47,203 bases of DNA, from assembly GCA_947472995.1 (NCBI GenBank), contig CANJBO010000013.1, positions 1 to 47,203 of the forward strand, given 5' to 3'. The stretch is from Chloroflexota bacterium (GTDB taxonomy: Bacteria > Chloroflexota > Dehalococcoidia > UBA2979). The position numbers and the translations under genes were made by a program. The notes beneath the pieces are model-generated. The model saw only the letters and a program-made list of their open reading frames with translations. It did not search any database and had not been told where the DNA came from. Shown one piece after another: positions 15,960-24,147 of the stretch. Position 1 is the stretch's first letter, and every line of letters starts with the position of its first letter.

Positions 15960-16269
15960 CGCGCGCGCATGCGATGTCACGTACAGGCCCGCTGCACTGC
16001 GAACGCCACGCGTCGCACGCCACAAAGCGGCGATGCATGCATGCGAAATCACATCCGTCGTCGCGATTCATCACGCGTGTACTGATCACGAATGATTTGC
16101 GCGTGTTGCATCACGCGCGTGTTCGATCGCAGATCGCTACACATCTTCCTCGCACGAATATTCGTATTGTTCGTAGTAAAACGCGTGGCGTATAAGCGAT
16201 GTGGTTGAGGCCGCGTAAACCACCACAGCCCGACATCCTCGGCAGGGGATCATTCTTGGAGGGACTGAG
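15960..16269. other. 310-base intergenic region, AT-richer than its surroundings
   Basis: No credible ORF is seen. The region holds repeated TCACGCG / CGCGTGT words, a GCATGCATGCAT run near 16032, the 12-base palindrome ACGAATATTCGT (16154-16165) just upstream of a promoter, and the leader of solute-binding protein 2. The base composition and repeats suggest a regulatory region. Confidence 0.55.
16167..16196 (+). promoter_or_regulatory. Promoter of solute-binding protein 2 with adjacent palindrome
   Basis: TTGTTC (16167-16172) and TATAAG (16191-16196) are separated by 18 bases, 74 bases before the TTG start at 16270. The palindrome ACGAATATTCGT ends one base before the -35 box, a usual place for an activator site. 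Confidence 0.6.
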
Positions 16270-18003
16270 TTGAGCGAGACAAGTTACTGGCAGCGCACGA
16301 CGGGTGGACGCGGGCTCAACCGGCGCGCGTTCCTTCGTTCGGCCGCTGTGACTGGCGTGGGCGCTGCGGCGTTCCTCGCGGGCTGCAAGTCGAGCGACAC
16401 CGGCACGCCGTCGGGTGGCTCCGCCACGGGTGGTGCTGCATCGTCCGGCGCGGGCATCTTCGCGCACCCGCAGGCGAAGCGCGGCGGCACGATCACCGAC
16501 GTCGGGCTCGACCCGACGACCGGGTGGGACCCGCACGGCAACATCGGCTACCTCACCGGCACCATCACGGAGCCGCTGGCGATCAAGCTGATCCGTCACG
16601 ACTACACCGGCCTGAAGACCAAGTGGTCGACCGGCAACGAGGAGCTCATCGTCGGTGAGCTCGCCGAGAAGTGGGAGTCCCCGGACGCCCTGACCTACAA
16701 CATGACCCTGCGCAAGGGCGTGAAGTGGCCCGACCAGGAGCCCATGAAGGGCCGCGAGATCACGGCCAAGGACGTGGTCTACAACTTCAAGCACTACCAG
16801 CTCCCTTCGAGCCAGGTGCAGACGTGGGTCGCGAACAACATCAAGTCCGTCACCGCGATCGACGACTCCTCGGTGCAGTTCAAGCTGAACCGCCCGTCGT
16901 GGCGCTGGCTGGGTGACCTCGACTCGTACAACACGGCGATCCAGCCGGAAGGCCTGTACGAGTGGGCCGGCGGCGACGTGAAGGAAGCCACGAAGGCTCG
17001 TGGTGGTGGCCCCTGGATCCTCGACGACTACGCGGCCGGCTCCGTCGCCCGCTTCAAGCCGAACGAGAACTACCGCAAGTACTTCGGCGTCCCGTACGCC
17101 GACCGCCTGAACGTCGCGATCCTCGCGACGGGCGCCCCGCGCCTGCAGGCGTGGGTCTCCAAGCAGACCCAGTTCTACGCGGTGCAGCCGGGCGAGCTCG
17201 ACTCCGCGAAGAAGGCCCGGCCGGAAGCGCCGATGACCTCCAACTTCGCGGCGACGAACACGAACGCGCTGTTCTTCCAGATGAACCAGAAGCCGTTCGA
17301 TGACATCCGCGTCCGCCGTGCCATGTCGCAGGCCATCGACCGCGATGGCTGGGGCAAGACGCTGCAGTTCGAGTACAAGTTCGAGAGCGGCCCGATCACC
17401 TGGGGCTTCCCGACCTGGAAGCTCGACTACACGAAGATGCCGGCCGACGTTCAGCAGTGGCTGAAGTTCGACCCGGCGAACTCGAAGAAGCTGTTCGACG
17501 CCGCGGGCATCACGGCCGCCAACAACTTCACCGTCCACATGTACCCGTACACCCCCGGCTACACGCCGGAAGTGCAGTTGCTCATGGACCAGCTCGGCAA
17601 GGCTGGCATGAAGACCACGCTCAAGGTGTACGACTACAACAACTGGCTGGCGACGGCCTACACCGGCAAGTACAACGACATTCTGTACGGGCCGGACAAC
17701 CTGGACCGCGTGACGCAGCAGTTCGCTGACCGCTTCACGCCGAAGGGCGAGCGCAACCACTCGAACGTCGATGACGCCGAGATGACGAAGATGCTCAAGG
17801 ACTTCGAGAGCGTCAAGGGTGCGACCGAGGCGAAGCCGATCTCCGAGGCGATGCAGACGCGCTCCGTCGACCAGGCGTTCGCCGTCTACCGTCCGCAGCC
17901 GGTGAGCCCGCTGATGTGGGACCCGACCATCCAGAACTACGATGGCCAGGGTCAGATCTACTACCAGCAGTACTACCGCGACGCCTTCAACTGGATCGCG
18001 TAG
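16270..18003 (+). CDS. Tat-exported lipoprotein, family 5 extracellular solute-binding protein (copy 2)
   Basis: The 577-residue paralogue of the gene at 6858 has the same Tat motif (R18-R19), a lipobox Cys at the same residue 39, and the same landmarks: 'ELAEKWESPDALTYNMTLRK', 'RRAMSQAIDRDGWGKTL' and 'GPDNLDRVTQQFADR'. Differences lie mainly in the linker after Cys39 and in parts of the binding lobes, which suggests different ligands. Codons look smoother and more C-rich than in neighbours, consistent with high expression. The start is TTG 16270 behind GGAGGGAC. It stands alone between its promoter and a hairpin terminator; no ABC permease is adjacent. Confidence 0.93.
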   Translation: MSETSYWQRTTGGRGLNRRAFLRSAAVTGVGAAAFLAGCKSSDTGTPSGGSATGGAASSGAGIFAHPQAKRGGTITDVGLDPTTGWDPHGNIGYLTGTITEPLAIKLIRHDYTGLKTKWSTGNEELIVGELAEKWESPDALTYNMTLRKGVKWPDQEPMKGREITAKDVVYNFKHYQLPSSQVQTWVANNIKSVTAIDDSSVQFKLNRPSWRWLGDLDSYNTAIQPEGLYEWAGGDVKEATKARGGGPWILDDYAAGSVARFKPNENYRKYFGVPYADRLNVAILATGAPRLQAWVSKQTQFYAVQPGELDSAKKARPEAPMTSNFAATNTNALFFQMNQKPFDDIRVRRAMSQAIDRDGWGKTLQFEYKFESGPITWGFPTWKLDYTKMPADVQQWLKFDPANSKKLFDAAGITAANNFTVHMYPYTPGYTPEVQLLMDQLGKAGMKTTLKVYDYNNWLATAYTGKYNDILYGPDNLDRVTQQFADRFTPKGERNHSNVDDAEMTKMLKDFESVKGATEAKPISEAMQTRSVDQAFAVYRPQPVSPLMWDPTIQNYDGQGQIYYQQYYRDAFNWIA

Positions 18004-18028
18004 CACTCCTGCTGCGGTGCTGAATGGG

Positions 18029-18056
18029 CGAGGCCGGTGCGCAAGCACCGGCCTCG
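18029..18056 (+). terminator. Strong hairpin terminator after solute-binding protein 2
   Basis: A perfect 12-base stem (CGAGGCCGGTGC / GCACCGGCCTCG) with a GCAA tetraloop, 25 bases after the stop, followed by TTCGTTC. Confidence 0.85.
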
Positions 18057-18084
18057 TTCGTTCTCCGGGACCTCGAGGCGCGCG

Positions 18085-18474
18085 TCAGGACGAGCGCGGG
18101 TCCGCGACCGGCACGACGATGGCCTCCGAGCTGTTGCGCGCCAGCACGAAGGTCGCCGGCGTATCAGGGCTCAGGTTCTCCTCCGCGTGCACCTCGTGCG
18201 GGGGGACGAAGACGAAGTCGCCGGGCTCGGCGTCGACCGAGTGCTCCAGTTGCGCGCCCCAGCGGAAGCGCAGCCGCCCCGACAGGATGTAGATCGCGGA
18301 CTCCGTCGCGCCGTGGTGATGCACCCCGGAGGCCGCGCCCGGCTCGTTGCTGCCCACACCCATCCAGATGCCCTCGGCGCCCGTCGTCGAGGCGCACACG
18401 CCCGCCTCGCGGAGCATCCCCGGGGTCTGCGCCGTGCCCTGGTCGCGGTCCGCCGGCCGGATCACCTGCACCAT
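18085..18474 (-). CDS. Small cupin-domain protein
   Basis: The 129-residue protein is a single cupin barrel with both metal-binding motifs: 'HHHGATESAIYILSGRLRF' (motif 1, about residues 53-71) and 'GDFVFVPPHEVHAEEN' (motif 2, about 86-101). Three His and a Glu are placed to bind a metal. Family members range from isomerases and dioxygenases to binding proteins, and no substrate can be assigned. I chose ATG 18474 because GAGGAGG lies six bases upstream; a GTG one codon earlier is possible. It is divergent from the acyl-CoA dehydrogenase gene, 140 bases away. Confidence 0.83.
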   Translation of the reverse strand: MVQVIRPADRDQGTAQTPGMLREAGVCASTTGAEGIWMGVGSNEPGAASGVHHHGATESAIYILSGRLRFRWGAQLEHSVDAEPGDFVFVPPHEVHAEENLSPDTPATFVLARNSSEAIVVPVADPRSS

Positions 18475-18557
18475 CACGATCCTCCTCGCTCCGCGGCCCC
18501 TCGAGGCCGCCCGCCGACACGGTAGCGCGCATCGTTCCGCGGCTCCACGAGCCGCGA

Positions 18558-18585
18558 TTGCGGTAAATCACATGAGGAATATGAT
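18558..18585 (+). promoter_or_regulatory. Promoter of the acyl-CoA dehydrogenase gene
   Basis: TTGCGG (18558-18563) and TATGAT (18580-18585) have a 16-base spacer, 29 bases before the ATG at 18615. The leader contains GGGAGG as the ribosome site. Confidence 0.55.
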
Positions 18586-18614
18586 GGCGCCAGCGTCAGG
18601 CTGGGAGGCAGCTC

Positions 18615-19826
18615 ATGGAATTCGCGTACACCCCGACACAGAAGGCACTGCAGAAGCAGGTCCAGGACTTCATCGCTCGCGAGGTCACGACTGACGTGGC
18701 CGAGGATGACCCCGAAGAGGGCGACGGGCGGCGCAGCCCGCGCCTCGCCGCCATCTACGAGAAGATCAAAGAGAACGGCTGGCGTGCGATCAGCTGGCCG
18801 AAGGAATACGGCGGGCAGGGCGGCAACCGCCTCGACCAGTACATCGTCGAGGAAGAGTTCGCGCGCGTCGGCCTGAGCGTCGGCGGCGGCGGCTCCGGTG
18901 CCCCGACGATCCTCGCCGGTGGCACGCAGGAGCAGAAGGACTACTACGTCCGCAAGCTTGTGGACGGCGAGTACTCGTTCGCCCTCGGCTTCACGGAGCC
19001 GTCGGGCGGCGCCGACCTCGCGGGGCTCCAGTGCCGCGCGGTCAAGGACGGCGACGACTACGTCATCAACGGGCAGAAGATGTACACCTCGAGCGCGCAC
19101 CGCTCGACGCACCTCTACCTGATGGCGAGGACGGACCCGGACTCCAAGCGGAACGCGGGCATCTCGATCTTCCTGATCCCGATGGACACCCCGGGCATCA
19201 CGGTGCGCCCGCTGTGGACGATCCAGAACGACCCGAAGGCGCCTCCCGGCACGACGTACGGCACGGTGCGCACGAACGAGACGTTCTTTGAGGACGTCCG
19301 GGTCCCCGCGACGAGCATCCTCGGTGAGGTCGACAACGGCTGGAATCTGAGCGCGATGGGGTTGAACCTCGACCGCGTCGGGGCGGGGCGCTACCTCCGC
19401 TCCGTCGAGCGTGACGAGGACATCGTCAACTACATCAAGGACCCGGCGAACGAGGAGATCACGGCCAACATCAAGAACAACCCGTCGATGCGCGATCGCA
19501 TCGCGGAGCAGTGGGTGGAGGGGCAGGTCTGCCGCCTCATGACGCTGCGCTCGATGTCGATCGTGGAGCACAACGGTAAGTTCACCTACGAGGGCTCGGC
19601 CGAGAAGGTGTGGTCGCCCGAGCACGGCGTGAAGACGACCGAGACGATCGCGCAGATCCTCGGGCCGTACGCCCAGCTCCTCAACGGCGCCGAGGATGCC
19701 GTGGAGAGCGGGCTGTACGCCCACAACGTGCTGGGCGCGTTCCAGTCCGGCATCAACCACGGCAGCACGCAGATCATGCGTGACCAGGTCGCGCAGCGAG
19801 GCCTCGGCCTCCCGCGCAACCGCTAG
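18615..19826 (+). CDS. Acyl-CoA dehydrogenase
   Basis: The 403-residue flavoprotein oxidises an acyl-CoA at C2-C3. 'GGQGGNRLDQYIVEEEFAR' and 'LGFTEPSGGADLAGLQCRA' (about 120-138) are the N-terminal helical part and the FAD-facing beta domain; 'GMKMYTSS'-like text reads here 'INGQKMYTSSAHRSTHLYLM'. The C-terminal helices include 'AEKVWSPEHGVKTTETIAQI'. The usual catalytic Glu late in the chain is not obvious, since the 'YEG' typical of short-chain enzymes appears as 'FTYEGSAEKV' about residue 323, so the substrate class is open. The CoA-transferase encoded convergently downstream could supply the CoA ester. A strong terminator follows. Confidence 0.9.
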   Translation: MEFAYTPTQKALQKQVQDFIAREVTTDVAEDDPEEGDGRRSPRLAAIYEKIKENGWRAISWPKEYGGQGGNRLDQYIVEEEFARVGLSVGGGGSGAPTILAGGTQEQKDYYVRKLVDGEYSFALGFTEPSGGADLAGLQCRAVKDGDDYVINGQKMYTSSAHRSTHLYLMARTDPDSKRNAGISIFLIPMDTPGITVRPLWTIQNDPKAPPGTTYGTVRTNETFFEDVRVPATSILGEVDNGWNLSAMGLNLDRVGAGRYLRSVERDEDIVNYIKDPANEEITANIKNNPSMRDRIAEQWVEGQVCRLMTLRSMSIVEHNGKFTYEGSAEKVWSPEHGVKTTETIAQILGPYAQLLNGAEDAVESGLYAHNVLGAFQSGINHGSTQIMRDQVAQRGLGLPRNR

Positions 19827-19850
19827 CCCTCGACCCGTCGAGGTGGCACG

Positions 19851-19878
19851 AAGAAGCCCGCCGTGAGGCGGGCTTCTT
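19851..19878 (+). terminator. Bidirectional hairpin terminator between convergent genes
   Basis: A perfect 12-base stem (AAGAAGCCCGCC / GGCGGGCTTCTT) with a GTGA loop. It lies between the acyl-CoA dehydrogenase stop and the CoA-transferase stop. The A- and T-rich stem ends let it work in both directions. Confidence 0.9.
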
Positions 19879-19906
19879 GCTGTGCGTTGCTGTGCGCGCT
19901 CGACGG

Positions 19907-22339
19907 CTAGTTGATCACGCCGGCCGCTTCGAACTGCTCGATCTCCTCGGCGCTCAGGCCGAGCAGCCCGCCGTAGATCTCGGCGTTGTGCTGGCCGAGG
20001 GCGGGCGAGGCGAAGACGACCGGCGGCGCGTCCGAGAGGTGCCAGACGAGGCCCACCATCGGGTACGAGCCGACCTCGATGTGCGGCGGGGCGATGATCA
20101 CCTCGCGCGACTTCAGGTGAGGGTCCTCGTACACGTCCTTCGCGGTGAGCGCGACGCCGGCGGGAACGCCCTGCGCGTGCAGGCGCGCCTCCAGGGCCCA
20201 CGGGTCGTGCGGGGCCGTCATCTGCGACAGCACGGCGTCGACCTCGTCGCGGTGCTGGAGCCTCGAGGCCTGCGTCGCGAAGCGCGGGTCGCCGGAGAGC
20301 TGCCCGTCGCCGCCGTCGAGGACGCCGCAGAGGCCGCGCCACTGCTCGTCGTCCGCGACGGAGATCGCCAGCCAGCGGTCGGTGCCCGCGCACGGGTAGT
20401 AGCCGTGCGGCGCGAGCGCCGGGTGGTCGTTGCCCTTGCGCCCGGCGAAGCGCCCGTTCAGCGTCGCGTCGATGATCGGCTCCGGCAGCTGGCTCGCCGC
20501 CGCCTCGACCATCGAGAACTCGATGCGGTGCGGCTGGCCGGTGAGGTCGCGGTCGTGGAGCGCGGCCATCATGCCGAGCGCGGCGTGCCACGCGGTGGTG
20601 TAGTCCGCGAGGAACGGCGGGATGGTGCCGTGCGGCCCGCCCTTGTGCCCGGTGATGTAGCCGAGGCCCGAGTACGCGATTGCGCCCGGCCCCATGCCGA
20701 CGAAGTGCTTGAGCGGGCCGTCCCGTCCGACGCTGGAGACGGAGCACAGGATGATGTCCGGGTTGATCGACTTCATCGTCTCGAAGTCGAGGCCGAGCCG
20801 GTCGAGGACGCCCGCGGCGAAGTTCTCGAAGACGATGTCGCTCTCCGCGACGAGACGCTTCGCCAGCTCGAGGCCCTCGGGCTTCGCGAGGTTCAGCGCG
20901 GCGGAGCGCTTGCTGTAGTTGTGGCTGTTCCAGCGCCCGCTGCGGTTCATCCCCGCGACGCCCTCGGCGAACGGCGTCGTCGCGCGCATGCTGTCGGAGC
21001 GCGCCGCGCTCTCGAGGCGCACGACGTCCGCGCCCATCATCGCGAGTTGCGCCGTCGCCCACGGCCCGGCGATCCACCACGTGAGGTCGAGGATGCGCAC
21101 CCCCGCCAGCGGCATCGCGTCCGCGCCGAGGTCGCGTCCGGCGGCCGTCGCGATCTTGCCCGCGAGCGTGCGCTGCGGGTCCGCGAGCGCCTCGGCGGTG
21201 TGCTCGCCGAGGAACGGCGCGCGTCCCTTGCCCCCGTCGACCGCGCCGCCGTCGAGGCGGATCGGGCTCGCGGGCACCAGCGCCTGCTCCAGCCCGGGCT
21301 GCTCGAGCTTGCGGAAGTAGTTGCGCGCGATCAGCTGCGGGTTCTTCAGGATGTCGTCGATCCCGTTCACCGGCAGGCTGGTCATGTGCTGGTCCTGCAG
21401 CTTCGCGGCGACCTCGTCCTTCGTCTGGCCCAGGCACCAGGCGTCGATGTGCGCGGTCAGCTCGGCGGCGTGCGCCTTGCGGTACTCGATGTCGGCGAGC
21501 TGCGGGTCCTTCGACCACTCGGGGTTGCCCATCGCCTCCATGAGGCGAGTCCACGGCTGGTTCTGCGCGCCGGGACCGGGGACGCCCGTGCACGTCCCGT
21601 CGCTGCAGAGCCCCCTGGAGTTGAAGCCGCCGTTGCCGCCACCGCGCGACTGCTCGGTGCCGTCGTACGCGTACGTGCAGAGGTACATGCGCAGGCTGTC
21701 GAGGAACGCCTCCTGCTCGGAGACGTCGACCTGCCGCCCGCGGCCCGTCGCGTCGCGCGAGACCACGGCGACCATCGTCGCGGAGGCCGCCTGCACGCCG
21801 GCAGTGAAGTCGGTCAGGTGCGTGCCCGGGATGACGGGCGGCATCGACAGGTCGGTGACCGTGCCCGGCACGTAGTAGCCGATGCCGCTCAGCGCGGTGA
21901 CGACGATTTCGCTGTCCGGCGCATCACGTCGAGGCCCGGTGAGCCCGAACGGCGTGATCGCGGTGCACACGAGGTTCGCGTTCACCTCCGCGAGGTCGTC
22001 GCGCAGCAGCCCCCAGCGCTTCAGCTCGGCGTACGAGCCGCCGGCGATCACGACATCCACGTTCGCCGCGAGCTTCCGCATCGAGGCGCGCCCTTCGGCG
22101 GTGTCGAGGTCGAGCGTCACGCTCCGCTTGCCGCGGTTGAGGTAGGCGAAGAGGCCGCTCTGCTCCTCGTTCACCACGTCGCCGGGGAACGGCCCGGCGC
22201 GCCGCGCGGGGTCACCCGCGACCGGCTCGATCTTCGTCACGCGCGCGCCGAGGTCGGTGAGCAGCTTGCCGGTCATGCCTACGCTGAGCCGCGTTCCGCA
22301 TTCGAGCACCGACAGATCTTGAAGAGCAACGGTGGACAT
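19907..22339 (-). CDS. Double-domain CaiB/BaiF (class III) CoA-transferase
   Basis: The 810-residue protein contains two complete family III CoA-transferase units. Unit one (about 1-400) begins 'LSVLECGTRLSVGMTGKLL' and has 'HLTDFTAGVQAASATMVAV'; unit two (about 405-810) begins 'LAGVRILDLTWWIAGPWAT' and has 'LADYTTAWHAALGMMAAL'. The Asp of each DFT/DYT segment matches the catalytic Asp that forms the acyl anhydride. Normal family members are about 400 residues and work as interlocked dimers, so the fusion may build an internal pseudo-dimer. I chose ATG 22339 (MSTVALQDL) with GGAGG upstream; the longer frame lacks homology. It transfers CoA between two carboxylic acids, feeding an acyl-CoA dehydrogenase by context. 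Confidence 0.88.
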   Translation of the reverse strand: MSTVALQDLSVLECGTRLSVGMTGKLLTDLGARVTKIEPVAGDPARRAGPFPGDVVNEEQSGLFAYLNRGKRSVTLDLDTAEGRASMRKLAANVDVVIAGGSYAELKRWGLLRDDLAEVNANLVCTAITPFGLTGPRRDAPDSEIVVTALSGIGYYVPGTVTDLSMPPVIPGTHLTDFTAGVQAASATMVAVVSRDATGRGRQVDVSEQEAFLDSLRMYLCTYAYDGTEQSRGGGNGGFNSRGLCSDGTCTGVPGPGAQNQPWTRLMEAMGNPEWSKDPQLADIEYRKAHAAELTAHIDAWCLGQTKDEVAAKLQDQHMTSLPVNGIDDILKNPQLIARNYFRKLEQPGLEQALVPASPIRLDGGAVDGGKGRAPFLGEHTAEALADPQRTLAGKIATAAGRDLGADAMPLAGVRILDLTWWIAGPWATAQLAMMGADVVRLESAARSDSMRATTPFAEGVAGMNRSGRWNSHNYSKRSAALNLAKPEGLELAKRLVAESDIVFENFAAGVLDRLGLDFETMKSINPDIILCSVSSVGRDGPLKHFVGMGPGAIAYSGLGYITGHKGGPHGTIPPFLADYTTAWHAALGMMAALHDRDLTGQPHRIEFSMVEAAASQLPEPIIDATLNGRFAGRKGNDHPALAPHGYYPCAGTDRWLAISVADDEQWRGLCGVLDGGDGQLSGDPRFATQASRLQHRDEVDAVLSQMTAPHDPWALEARLHAQGVPAGVALTAKDVYEDPHLKSREVIIAPPHIEVGSYPMVGLVWHLSDAPPVVFASPALGQHNAEIYGGLLGLSAEEIEQFEAAGVIN

Positions 22340-22453
22340 GGAGCATCGCCTCCGGTCGCAGGGAGAGCGCCGTCGCGAGGGTTCGCGGGCGCCCCCGAGA
22401 TACCATAATCGTGATGCGCCACGCAAGCCGAACAGCGTGCGAACGGGGCCAGC

Positions 22454-22657
22454 CTAGGGGCGCGGGGCGTCCTCGGCGGGGACGGGGGTCGAGGCGACGG
22501 GGGCCCAGCGGTGCACCTCGCGCGGGGCGGGGGCCTGGGCGGGGGTGCGGTGGAGCAGGGCGCTGGCGGCGTGGCGGACGCGGTCGCGGACGGCACGGCT
22601 CAAGGGCAGCGCGGCGGCCATCATCGGGACCCAGATGTGCACGGGACAGCCGCTCAT
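22454..22657 (-). CDS. Small Cys/His protein, MSGCPVHIWVPM type, function unknown
   Basis: The 67-residue reading frame starts at ATG 22657, preceded by GAGGAG. It opens with MSGCPVHIWVPMMAAALPLS, a conserved-looking Cys-Pro-x-His start followed by a short hydrophobic stretch, then a basic segment 'RDRVRHAASALLHR' and a Pro/Ala tail. I do not recognise a named family with confidence. The C-P-V-H start could bind a metal. It lies 53 bases downstream of the MFS gene on the same strand and may share its transcript. It could also be a chance frame, but the ribosome site and the N-terminal motif argue for a real gene. Confidence 0.5.
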   Translation of the reverse strand: MSGCPVHIWVPMMAAALPLSRAVRDRVRHAASALLHRTPAQAPAPREVHRWAPVASTPVPAEDAPRP

Positions 22658-22710
22658 GCGGGACTCCTCGGCGGTGCGTGTCGAGCGTAGCAGAGCGCGG
22701 GTGGCGAGGG

Positions 22711-23925
22711 CTACGGCCCCGCAGGGGGCGCGGCGATCGAGGCGACGCGCTCCTCGGGCGGGGGGTGCGCGCGGAACTGCCACAGCAGCAGCAGGTCGTA
22801 CACCACCTTGATGCCGCCGCCGAGGAGCAACGGGCCGCCCGCGCCCGGGCTGGCGCTCAGCATCGCGCCCGCGATCAGCGGTGCGACCGCGGAGGCGAGG
22901 CTGCGCGGGACGTTTGTCACGCTGGCGGCGGCGGCGCGCTCCTCGGGCGGGACGACGGCCATCGTGTAGGACTGGCGCGCGGGCACGTCCATCGCGGAGA
23001 AGAACGTGCGGACCAGGAGGCATGCGACGGCGAGCGGTGCGTTTGGCATCAGCGCGGCGAGCATCAGGAAGATGTTGGCCGGCAGGTGCGTGAACACCAT
23101 CGTGTTGATCAGCCCGATGCGCGTTGCCAGCCACGGCGAGCCGAGCTGCGACGCCGCCGAGAGCAGCCCCGCGACGAAGAAGATCGTTCCCGTCGTGCCG
23201 ATCGACAGGTCGAAGCGCTGGAACAGCCACAGCGTCAGCAGCGTCTGCACGAAGAACCCGCTGCCGAACGAGTCCAGAGCGAACAGCGCCGACAGCCGCA
23301 GCACGATGCTGCGCGACTCGCGCAGGGGCGCGGCGCGTCGAGGTGCCTCGGATGTGCCGTCCGGCTGCACGCCCGCGTAGACCACGAGGTGCAACGCGCC
23401 CACGAGCGCGTACGCGAGGAACGACAGCCGCTGCACCTCGACGAGCGGCCAGCCGCCGGCCTCGGCGAGCAGGACCGGCAGCGCCACGCCGAGCGAGCCG
23501 AGCGCGCCCGCGAAGATCCCGCCGAGGTTGTAGCGCGCGAAGAGCGACGTGCGGTCGCGCGCCTCGGCGCTCTCGCTCAGGATCGACTGCTCCGTCGGCA
23601 GGAAGACGCTGACGTCGCCGCCGCTCGGGTTCATCGTGCCGACGACCGCGACGGCGAGGATCACCCAGAAGTCGGTCGCGAGCGCGAACCCCGCCCCCGT
23701 CGCGACCATCAGCCCTGCCGAGGCGAACAGCAGCCCGCGCCGGCTGAAGCGGTGCCCCCCGAGTCCCACCAGCAGCGTGAGGAACGCGGACCCCAGCAGC
23801 GTGCCGGTCACGATCGCGCCCGTCTCGAACGCCGTGAACCCCCGCCCGAGGAGGTAGCTCGCCAGCATCACGGACACGAACCCGTCCGCGAGCCCTCGCA
23901 GCGCGCGGGCGATGACGAGACGCAC
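22711..23925 (-). CDS. MFS transporter, drug/sugar-efflux-like
   Basis: The 404-residue protein has twelve membrane segments: 'GLADGFVSVMLASYLLGRGF' at the start, 'GLGGHRFSRRGLLFASAGLM' as the loop 2-3 signature, and 'DVPARQSYTMAVVPPEERAA' in the second half, a motif shared by many exporters. Conserved 'FLPTEQSILSE' after helix 4 is typical of a small MFS branch of unknown substrate. The given start is GTG 23925; no clear ribosome site precedes it, so the start may be leaderless or slightly different. A GC-rich hairpin repeat lies upstream between this gene and metF. Confidence 0.83.
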   Translation of the reverse strand: MRLVIARALRGLADGFVSVMLASYLLGRGFTAFETGAIVTGTLLGSAFLTLLVGLGGHRFSRRGLLFASAGLMVATGAGFALATDFWVILAVAVVGTMNPSGGDVSVFLPTEQSILSESAEARDRTSLFARYNLGGIFAGALGSLGVALPVLLAEAGGWPLVEVQRLSFLAYALVGALHLVVYAGVQPDGTSEAPRRAAPLRESRSIVLRLSALFALDSFGSGFFVQTLLTLWLFQRFDLSIGTTGTIFFVAGLLSAASQLGSPWLATRIGLINTMVFTHLPANIFLMLAALMPNAPLAVACLLVRTFFSAMDVPARQSYTMAVVPPEERAAAASVTNVPRSLASAVAPLIAGAMLSASPGAGGPLLLGGGIKVVYDLLLLWQFRAHPPPEERVASIAAPPAGP

Positions 23926-24010
23926 CGCGTCGCCGTTCGCGCTCGCGGGAAGGAGGTGGAGTCTCGGTGGGGTGGCGGTCGCCGCGATCGTGGTGCTCCG
24001 TATGGGGAAA

Positions 24011-24086
24011 GGCCCTCACCCCAGCCCTCTCCCATGAATGGGAGAGGGGCCGGAGTTCAGAACCCTCTCCCATCCGTGGGAGAGGG
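24011..24086. repeat. Interspersed GC-rich hairpin repeat, copy 1
   Basis: The element begins with CACCCCAGCCCTCTCCC and holds two hairpins with the same arms, CCCTCTCCC / GGGAGAGGG (24025-24048 and 24063-24086). Related copies occur at 30884-30919 and 42048-42132. It lies between divergent genes (MFS and metF). Confidence 0.8.
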
Positions 24087-24147
24087 GGGAGAGCCTCTGC
24101 GATTCAGGCGACTTTACGCCGCGACCATATCAGGCAACGATCTCCGC

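Noticed and set aside
16111-18048. A 645-codon minus-strand frame
   Set aside because: It is the shadow of solute-binding protein 2, whose family motifs are unambiguous on the plus strand.
22454-24073. A 539-codon minus-strand frame
   Set aside because: Most of it overlaps the MFS gene in another frame with Arg/Gly/Ala-rich text and crosses the hairpin repeat. Only its last 67 codons, with their own ribosome site, were kept.
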